From the NCBI GenBank assembly GCA_029260335.1, contig JAJDDL010000167.1:1-7065 (forward strand): DNA of 7,065 bases, read 5' to 3'. Origin of the DNA: Phycisphaerales bacterium (GTDB lineage Bacteria; Planctomycetota; Phycisphaerae; Phycisphaerales; UBA1924). Under the pieces are notes generated by a model. It did no database searches. It had not been told where the DNA came from and worked only from the letters and a program-made list of their open reading frames with translations. Positions 1-5,055 of the stretch are shown piece after piece (the first letter of the stretch is position 1; each line of letters opens with the position of its first letter). The translations under genes and the position numbers were made by a program.

Positions 1-3000
1 GGTTTGATGAGTTGGGGCCCTCGCTTTCGCGCGATGGCGGCACGATCTATTTCTATTCTGATCGGCCGGGCGGGCTTGGTGGGTATGACGTCTGGGCGGC
101 GGATCGCGCGGACGATGGAGTTTGGGGCGAGGCTCGGAATCTTGGGACCTCGATCAATAGTTCGTACAACGACTACGGGCCGATTCTGAGCCCGGATGGC
201 GCTCGGCTGCTATTTGCTTCGAATCGGCCGACGACGGCGGAGCTTGAACTGATTGACGAGGAGGCGTGGGCCGCGACGCTTCGCGAGGAGGTGTACAAGG
301 CTGACTATGACTTGTATGAGTCGCGTATTGGGGATCGCGGGTTTGGGGATGCGCGGGCGATCGAGGAGCTGAACTCTGAGGCGCATGATGGGTCGCCTGC
401 GTTCAGTCCTTCGGGAGAGTTTCTCTACTTTGCATCCCGACGGGATGGCGGGTTTGGCGGGTATGACCTGTATCGGGTTCGGCTGACTCCTGAAGGCGAG
501 ATCGATCTGCTGACGCACGCGATCGAGAATCTCGGCGCGGGTGTGAATGGCGCGGGCAATGAGCTGGATCCGGTGATCTCCCAGCTTGGGTTTGAGTTGC
601 ATTTCAGCTCGGATCGGATGTTGGTGCTGGGCGATGGAGAGGGCGAGGGGTCGTATGACCTGTTTGTCTCGACGTCGCGCGAGGTGTATGAGACGATCGA
701 GGTGCCGCCGTTTGATTGGGCGGGGCTTTGGAGTTTGCTGTTTCCCAATGTGTTGTGGCTGCTTTTGCTCTTGCTGCTGCTTTTGCTGTTGTTCTTGCTA
801 TTGCGGAACAAGTCGATGCAAGGGCGGTATCGCAGGCTGAGTTTGCTTGCCAAGTGTCTGTTGATCTCGATGCTTGTGCATCTGCTGCTACTGAGCGTGA
901 TCGGCGCGTATCGGCTGGGGTCGGTGTTGGGTGAGGTGATGGATAAGTCGGGGGCTTCGCGTGTGGCGCTGACGACGCGCGAGGGGGCGAGCGATATTGC
1001 GAGGCAGGTGCGGGGCTCGTTGACGCAGTTTGAGGTGCGGCAGGCTTCGTTTGAGGCGTTAGCGACGCCTATGGAGTTGCCGCGACTTGAGATTCCTCGC
1101 GAGATGCGGGAGATGGCGACTGCGCAGAGCGAGTCGGTCGATGAGCGGATGGAGCGGGCGGAGACGCAAGACGCCGAGGCGAGGCAGCGGGAGCTTGAGC
1201 TTCGCGATGAGATGCAAGAGGTGGAACTCGCCGAGGCGAGGCCTGAGGCGATGACGCCTGATGCGCCGACCCCCGATGCTCCGGCGGCAGAGGCGCAGCA
1301 AGAGGTGCGGGATGCGGCGGTTGCGAGCGAGCGGGCTTCGATCGAGGATACGTTGAACGCCGAGCGCGTTGCGTCGGCGGCGATTGCTGTGTCTGAGAGT
1401 GAAGCCGCGGTCGATGAGGCGGTAATGGCGGCTTCGCCTACGTTGGAGGCGCAGCCGAGCGAGACGCAGGTGCCCGAGCCAACGGTGGAGCTTGCGCAGA
1501 GCGAGGCTCAAGAAGACGTGGCGTCGCCTGTCGAGGCGGTGGCTTCGGATGTCAGAACCGAGCGTGCGGTGGAGGTGCAGCAGGTTCAGCCGAACGCAGT
1601 GCGGGATGATCAGGAGCTTCGGGTGGAGGCTTTGATGGATGCGCCTTCGGAGGTTGCGGTCGCGCGAAGTGACGCGGGCGATGCGGATCCATCGAGTTTG
1701 GCGCAGAGCCAGGCTTCGGCTGATGCGAGTCAAGTTGCGATGCAAGAGGTTGCTCAGGGTGAGCCTGTCGAGGTAGATCAGGCGTCGGCGCCGGCGGTGG
1801 ATGCGAGCGCGATGGAGGTAGCGCGGACCGAGGTGCGGCCTGAGCGGTTGATGGAGGTTTCGGATCAGTCGCCTTCGGCGATGCGGAGCGAGAGTCAGTC
1901 GCAGGTGGATCCGGGCGTGCCGAGCGTTGCGCGGGCGGAGATTGCGCCTGAGTTTGCGATGCCGGCGATTGATGCGATCGCGATGCCTGAGGCGAGTACG
2001 GAGGTTGCGGACGCGGGGTTGGCCTATTCGGAGGTGGAGCCCACGTTGAACGCCGAGGTTGCGGAGGTCTCGATTGCTGATGCGCCGGTGATTGATTCGT
2101 CGGGGTTTGAGGCGCAGCGGGCGGATGTGGCGCCCGAGCGGTTTGTTGAGGTGGCGTCACAGGTGCCTTCGGCGATGCGGAATGTAGAAGTGACGGAGGT
2201 GGATCCGGGGCTGCCGGCGATGGAGAGTGCGGAGATCGCGCCTTCGATGGAGATGCCGGCGGTGCACGCTCTGGCGATGCCGCTTGCGGATTTGCGGCCG
2301 ACGGACGCGGCAACGCCGATGGCGGTTGAGATGGAGATGGCCGAGGCGCAGGTCGAGGCGTTGAGCGGGCCTGAGGTGAGTGTTGCCGGGCTTGATACTG
2401 CTGAGAGAGCGGTTGAGGAGTCGAGCGGCGAGGTTGCGCTGGATGTGAGCGACGCGGTCGTGGCCAGCGAGGCGCCCAGGGCAGCGAATCAGATGGAGAT
2501 TGCCCAAGGGGAGATCGCAGAGCCGGTGTTTGGGGAGTTTGCGTTGGATTCGGTGGATGTGGGTACGCCGAGCGTTGCGGCGGATCAGCGTGCGGTGGAT
2601 AGCGCGGTGGATGTGGCGATGCCGAGCGAGTTGGGCGAGAGTGTTGTGTCGCCTGAGATCGGGGACTTTGCGTCTGAGATAGCGATCTCCAATGAGACAT
2701 TGGCGTCGACGGCGGATGCCGGGGAGAGCTCGGAGATTGAGGCGGTGTTGCGGATCGAGGATTCGGAGCTTGCGCGGGCGCAGGTGGAGCGGGCGCCGAT
2801 GGTGATGGATCGGGGTGAGGTGCGAGATGCGCCTGCGCCGATTGTCTCGGGCGCGTTGAGCCGGTCGGCGGATGCGGAGTTGGTGCCGTTGGCGGATATG
2901 TCTGTTGTAGATGCGGGCGAGGCGATGGCGTTGCCCGAGGTCACTTCGGTCGAGGTTGCGTTTGAAGCTCCGGCGCGGATCTTTGAGGACGCGTCGTTGA

Positions 3001-4778
3001 CGTTGGAGGTGCCGACGGAGCTGGCGGCGGTGCCCAGGGCGTATCAGCAGCGGAGCGAGGAGTTCCGTGAGGAGTTGATCGAGGACCTGGGCGGGAGCGT
3101 GGACACCGAGTTGGGTGTTGAGGCGGCGCTGCTTTGGCTTGCGAAGCACCAGGATCTGACGGGGCATTGGTCGGGGACGGAGTTTGACGATCTGTGCGAA
3201 TCTTGCGATGGCGAGTCTCGCTTGGAGAATGACGCGGCGTTGACGGGGTTGAGCACGCTCGCGTTTCTGGGCGCGGATCACACGCACTTGAGAGCCGGCC
3301 CCTATCGCGATGCGATGCGGCGAGCCGTGGAGTGGATTGTGCGGAGTCAAGACGACACGGGTGACCTGGGCGATGGCGATGGGATCTATGCACATGCGAT
3401 CGCGACGACAGCGCTCGCCGAGATGCTCGCGATGACGGGGGATCCGGCGCTTGTCGAGCCTGTGCAGCGGGCGAGCGATTTTATTCTGGACCGGATCGAA
3501 GGCGACCCGAGTGCGTGGCAAGCAGAGGTGGGCGCGATCGGCGATACCTCGGCTTTGGGCTGGCAGGTCATGGCGCTGGTGAGTGCGCGGCGGGCGGGCG
3601 CTGAGGTTTCTGGCGCGGCGTTTGATTCTGCGCGCGACTGGATGGACACGCTCAGCTTCCCGACCGATCCGGGCGTGTACGCACACGCTCCGGGTGAGGC
3701 GCCGAGTCGGTGGGCGACCGCCGAGGCGATGTTCTCGCATCGGTTGCTGGGGCGCGAGCGGAATGATCCGCGGATGCAGCGCTCGGCGGAGGTGATCGGG
3801 TCGATCGATCCGGATTGGGATGACGAAGAGAGCACGTTCCAGTGGTACGCGACGACGATGGCGTTGTATCAGCATCAGGGGCGTCTGTGGAGTAGCTGGA
3901 ATCAAGATCTGATCGACGAACTGCTCGATCACCAAGAGACGCGTGGGCACAAGGCGGGAAGCTGGGAATCGCGGGATCGCAACTCGTTGGTTGCGGGCCG
4001 GGTGTATCAGACGGCGATGAACGCGTTGATGCTCGAGGTGTACTACCGGTATCTGCCGGGGTTCATGGACTTGGATGCGGCGGACACGGGTGTTGTGCGC
4101 GGGCGTGTGTTTGATGGTCGGACGGGGGAGCCGTTGGTGGGGGCGCTGGTGCGGTTGGACTTGCCGGATCGGCCGCCGCAGATTGTGGTTTCGGGTGTGC
4201 GAGGGCGTTACACGCTCCGGCCGGAGGATGTGCCGGACCACGTGGCGGTCACAGCGACGATGGACGGGTATCTGCCGAGTTCGGTGGATGTGCCGACCGA
4301 GCGGTTGCGTCGCGGGGTTGTCGAGCGGGATATCGAGTTGTGGCCCGAGGTTGCGGGGGTGATCGCGCTGGAGGCTCAGCCCGAGGTGCACCATCTGGGC
4401 AACAACGAGTTCTCGGGGCGGATCAACAGCCAGTTCCAGAGAGAAGCCGAGGGCCTGGTGTATCAGCGGACGTTTGAGCTGGACCTGGGGCTGCTCCGGA
4501 TGGCCCATGGGCAGGTCGAGGTACGGCTGATGCACAAGGGCACCCAGGCACCGAATCCGGTGCGGATTAATGGGCACAGGCTTCGGAAGCGATTGATCGA
4601 CTCGCCCAACAACGGCAGCTTTGGCGAGTGGCGGGCAACGTTCCCGGTGCGGTGGCTCCAAGAGGGCGAGAACGTGCTGGAGATTCAGAGTGTGCGGGGG
4701 AACTCGGATCTCGATGATTTTGAGTTTGTGAATGCTCGGATTGTGCTGGATCCTGGGGGCGAGGAGGACCGGCGGTAG
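1..4778 (+). CDS. Giant membrane-anchored PD40 propeller / squalene-cyclase-like toroid fusion protein (5' partial)
   Basis: The reading frame is open from the left edge (first full codon at base 3) to a TAG at 4776-4778, giving 1591 visible residues; below, residue n starts at base 3n. The TTG at base 12 lies inside a propeller blade, so the true start, probably with a signal peptide and more blades, is upstream. Residues 1-230 carry about four PD40/TolB-like blades, with SDRPGGLGGYDVW, SPDGARLLFASNRP, SPSGEFLYFASRRDGGFGGYD and a divergent fourth. Residues 243-267 and 285-303 are membrane helices joined by a basic loop, which predicts a cytoplasmic loop and both ends in the periplasm. Residues 316-1035 are an acidic Ala/Glu/Val-rich linker, possibly coiled-coil near 365-415. 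Residues 1037-1355 form a prenyltransferase/squalene-oxidase-repeat toroid (GDTSALGWQVMAL, FQWYATTMALYQ, GRVYQTAMNALMLEVYYRYLP). Residues 1364-1445 resemble a carboxypeptidase-regulatory-like domain. Residues 1450-1591 are beta-rich, ending in GENVLEIQS and DDFEF, like galactose-binding modules. No enzyme activity can be assigned; a cell-envelope binding or scaffold role is inference. Confidence 0.9.
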   Translation, partial: FDELGPSLSRDGGTIYFYSDRPGGLGGYDVWAADRADDGVWGEARNLGTSINSSYNDYGPILSPDGARLLFASNRPTTAELELIDEEAWAATLREEVYKADYDLYESRIGDRGFGDARAIEELNSEAHDGSPAFSPSGEFLYFASRRDGGFGGYDLYRVRLTPEGEIDLLTHAIENLGAGVNGAGNELDPVISQLGFELHFSSDRMLVLGDGEGEGSYDLFVSTSREVYETIEVPPFDWAGLWSLLFPNVLWLLLLLLLLLLLFLLLRNKSMQGRYRRLSLLAKCLLISMLVHLLLLSVIGAYRLGSVLGEVMDKSGASRVALTTREGASDIARQVRGSLTQFEVRQASFEALATPMELPRLEIPREMREMATAQSESVDERMERAETQDAEARQRELELRDEMQEVELAEARPEAMTPDAPTPDAPAAEAQQEVRDAAVASERASIEDTLNAERVASAAIAVSESEAAVDEAVMAASPTLEAQPSETQVPEPTVELAQSEAQEDVASPVEAVASDVRTERAVEVQQVQPNAVRDDQELRVEALMDAPSEVAVARSDAGDADPSSLAQSQASADASQVAMQEVAQGEPVEVDQASAPAVDASAMEVARTEVRPERLMEVSDQSPSAMRSESQSQVDPGVPSVARAEIAPEFAMPAIDAIAMPEASTEVADAGLAYSEVEPTLNAEVAEVSIADAPVIDSSGFEAQRADVAPERFVEVASQVPSAMRNVEVTEVDPGLPAMESAEIAPSMEMPAVHALAMPLADLRPTDAATPMAVEMEMAEAQVEALSGPEVSVAGLDTAERAVEESSGEVALDVSDAVVASEAPRAANQMEIAQGEIAEPVFGEFALDSVDVGTPSVAADQRAVDSAVDVAMPSELGESVVSPEIGDFASEIAISNETLASTADAGESSEIEAVLRIEDSELARAQVERAPMVMDRGEVRDAPAPIVSGALSRSADAELVPLADMSVVDAGEAMALPEVTSVEVAFEAPARIFEDASLTLEVPTELAAVPRAYQQRSEEFREELIEDLGGSVDTELGVEAALLWLAKHQDLTGHWSGTEFDDLCESCDGESRLENDAALTGLSTLAFLGADHTHLRAGPYRDAMRRAVEWIVRSQDDTGDLGDGDGIYAHAIATTALAEMLAMTGDPALVEPVQRASDFILDRIEGDPSAWQAEVGAIGDTSALGWQVMALVSARRAGAEVSGAAFDSARDWMDTLSFPTDPGVYAHAPGEAPSRWATAEAMFSHRLLGRERNDPRMQRSAEVIGSIDPDWDDEESTFQWYATTMALYQHQGRLWSSWNQDLIDELLDHQETRGHKAGSWESRDRNSLVAGRVYQTAMNALMLEVYYRYLPGFMDLDAADTGVVRGRVFDGRTGEPLVGALVRLDLPDRPPQIVVSGVRGRYTLRPEDVPDHVAVTATMDGYLPSSVDVPTERLRRGVVERDIELWPEVAGVIALEAQPEVHHLGNNEFSGRINSQFQREAEGLVYQRTFELDLGLLRMAHGQVEVRLMHKGTQAPNPVRINGHRLRKRLIDSPNNGSFGEWRATFPVRWLQEGENVLEIQSVRGNSDLDDFEFVNARIVLDPGGEEDRR
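15..695 (+). other. PD40/TolB-like beta-propeller region of the giant protein
   Basis: Four blade-like segments are readable: around bases 15-95 (SRDGGTIYFYSDRPGGLGGYD), 174-230 (LSPDGARLLFASNRP), 393-485 (FSPSGEFLYFASRRDGGFGGYD) and 567-680 (ISQLGFELHFSSDR, then YDLFV). The pattern S-x-D-G-x-x-hydrophobic-F-x-S-x-R followed by GGYDhW is the PD40 signature seen in TolB and in OmpA-linked propellers. Between blades 2 and 3 lies an acidic insertion of about 35 residues (roughly bases 231-336). A propeller needs more blades than are visible, so the domain almost certainly continues upstream. Such domains usually bind proteins or glycans; the ligand here is unknown. Confidence 0.82.
729..911 (+). 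other. Two-helix transmembrane hairpin with an 11-leucine run
   Basis: Helix 1 (bases about 729-803) includes W252, eleven leucines in a row (residues 253-263), F264 and three more leucines. Helix 2 (bases about 855-911) reads CLLISMLVHLLLLSVIGAY. The 17-residue loop between them has six basic residues (R268, K270, R275, R277, R278, K284) and no acidic one. By the positive-inside rule the loop is cytoplasmic, which places the propeller before it and the linker and toroid after it in the periplasm. The leucines use mixed codons (CTG, CTT, TTG, CTC, CTA), so this is not a simple trinucleotide expansion. Confidence 0.8.
1551..1604 (+). repeat. Partial, diverged first copy of the linker repeat
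   Basis: Residues 517-534 (VRTERAVEVQQVQPNAVR) align with the start of the two longer repeat units downstream through V-R-x-E-R-x-x-E-V-x(4)-P-x-A-x-R, 9 identities in 18 positions to the unit at 1824. It begins 94 codons before the matching point of that unit, close to the 98-codon spacing of the later pair. The similarity fades after this segment, so it is either an older decayed copy or chance resemblance in biased sequence. Confidence 0.4.
1824..1988 (+). repeat. 55-residue linker repeat, unit A
   Basis: Residues 608-662 run from RTEVRPERLMEV through PSAMR, VDPG and AEIAP to AMP. They align without gaps to unit B at 2118-2282, with 30 identical residues in 55 by my count. A 17-base exact match (1871-1887, encoding PSAMR) recurs at 2165-2181, an offset of 294 bases or 98 codons. 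This points to an internal duplication rather than composition alone. Confidence 0.7.
2118..2282 (+). repeat. 55-residue linker repeat, unit B
   Basis: Residues 706-760 run from RADVAPERFVEV through PSAMR, VDPG and AEIAP to LAMP. The unit has the same length as unit A at 1824-1988 and matches it without gaps at about 55 percent identity by eye. The 43 residues between the units are less clearly conserved. The likely origin is an old duplication of a block of about 98 codons within the linker. Confidence 0.7.
3105..4065 (+). other. Prenyltransferase/squalene-oxidase-repeat alpha-alpha toroid domain
   Basis: The domain opens with LGVEAALLWLAKHQDLTGHWSG, and then shows repeated paired helices with conserved pieces: DAALTGLSTLAFLGA, AVEWIVRSQDDTGDLG, YAHAIATTALAEML, GDTSALGWQVMAL, FQWYATTMALYQ, and GRVYQTAMNALMLEVYYRYLP. 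These match the style of planctomycete proteins annotated as prenyltransferase/squalene oxidase repeat proteins, which share the squalene-cyclase and protein-prenyltransferase fold. The domain holds a C-E-S-C pair at residues 1065-1068, the only cysteines outside the membrane helix. A catalytic role as a terpene cyclase is not supported; a binding role is possible. Confidence 0.75.
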
Positions 4779-4810
4779 GCTTGGTCCCTAGCTTGCGATA
4801 AATCACAGAT

Positions 4811-4882
4811 GTGCCACTGGCGGCTTGCCCGCCAGGGTAATTTCCGGTGATGCCGCACTGGCGGGCAAGCCGCCAGTGGCAC
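4811..4882. repeat. Perfect 25-base inverted repeat forming nested hairpins (REP/BIME-like)
   Basis: The left arm (4811-4835, starting GTGCCACTGGCGG) is the exact reverse complement of the right arm (4858-4882, ending CCGCCAGTGGCAC), with a 22-base spacer. Each arm is also self-complementary: CTGGCGG, a 5-base loop, then CCGCCAG; the right arm extends to 9 pairs (CACTGGCGG/CCGCCAGTG). The structure can therefore fold as one long stem or as two small hairpins, as in REP pairs. It starts 33 bases after the stop codon of the giant gene. There is no T-run after the right arm, so it is not a classical intrinsic terminator, though it could stabilise or end the upstream mRNA. Confidence 0.85.
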
Positions 4883-5045
4883 CCGTGTGGCCAGTCGCAG
4901 CGTTGATTCCCCTTGTTTTGACGGATGGGTGGTGGTTATCGGCTGAGTTTTAGGGGTGGGGGCTGTTTCTGTGGTCTTGGTGCAGCCGAGGGCCGATGGC
5001 GGGGCTACAAGCAGGTTGACGGATCAATCTTGTACGTATCTGCCT

Positions 5046-5050
5046 GGGGA
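5046..5050 (+). promoter_or_regulatory. Possible ribosome binding site (GGGGA) of the metalloprotease gene
   Basis: GGGGA ends five bases before the ATG at 5056. It is a weak match to the Shine-Dalgarno consensus but well placed, and it supports that ATG. An in-frame TGA at 5017-5019 and the lack of another ATG between limit the choice of start. Confidence 0.4.
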
Positions 5051-5055
5051 ACACC

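Larger units (their letters stand above)
948..3110 (+). other. Low-complexity acidic linker, lysine-free, inside the giant protein
   Basis: Residues 316-1036 are dominated by Ala, Glu, Val, Ser, Asp, Met and Pro, with Arg as the only strongly basic residue. I find no lysine from residue 316 through 1047 (K315 and K1048 flank the stretch), no cysteine, and no tryptophan before W1045. The first part (about residues 365-415) is rich in E, R, M and Q with heptad-like spacing and could form a coiled coil. The rest looks disordered or extended, with short motifs such as PSAMR, AEIAP and DPG returning. It probably spans or reaches into the periplasm between the membrane anchor and the toroid; this role is inference. 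Confidence 0.75.
4779..5055. other. Intergenic region with inverted repeat, no clear promoter
   Basis: This 277-base gap separates the stop of the giant gene from the metalloprotease start. It holds the inverted repeat at 4811-4882 and otherwise little structure. The nine-base string TTGACGGAT occurs twice (4918-4926 and 5016-5024) and resembles a -35 box, but neither copy has a good -10 box at the right distance. No tRNA-like fold, riboswitch-like block or small gene with a convincing ribosome site was seen. Confidence 0.6.

Noticed and set aside
12..14. TTG as the start codon of the giant gene
   Set aside because: The frame is open upstream to the window edge and the residues before it (F-D-E) continue the propeller pattern, so the start is outside the window.
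1552..2700. A 382-codon Pro/Ser/Ala-rich open frame on the minus strand
   Set aside because: It is the mirror of the biased linker (GAG, GCG and GAT codons read as Pro/Ser/Arg codons) and has no domain or ribosome site.
3813..3824. D-W-D-D resembling the DxDD acid motif of squalene-hopene cyclases
   Set aside because: It sits in an acidic loop before the FQWYATTMALYQ segment, not in the cyclase context expected for the catalytic acid, so it looks coincidental.
2157..4661. An 834-codon open frame on the minus strand
   Set aside because: It lies wholly inside the giant gene and its product is a featureless Arg/His/Pro/Leu-rich sequence. Long antisense frames arise here because the sense strand is biased in codon use and lacks the triplets that would read as stops. 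The sense product shows recognisable domains.
4811..4882. The inverted repeat as an intrinsic terminator
   Set aside because: The stem is strong, but no T-run follows the right arm and the nested hairpins fit a REP-like element better. A role in ending or protecting the transcript remains possible.
5016..5044. A sigma-70-like promoter using TTGACG at 5016
   Set aside because: The best -10 candidate (TATCTG at 5037) matches only half of the consensus, at a short 15-base spacing, and would leave an unusually short leader.
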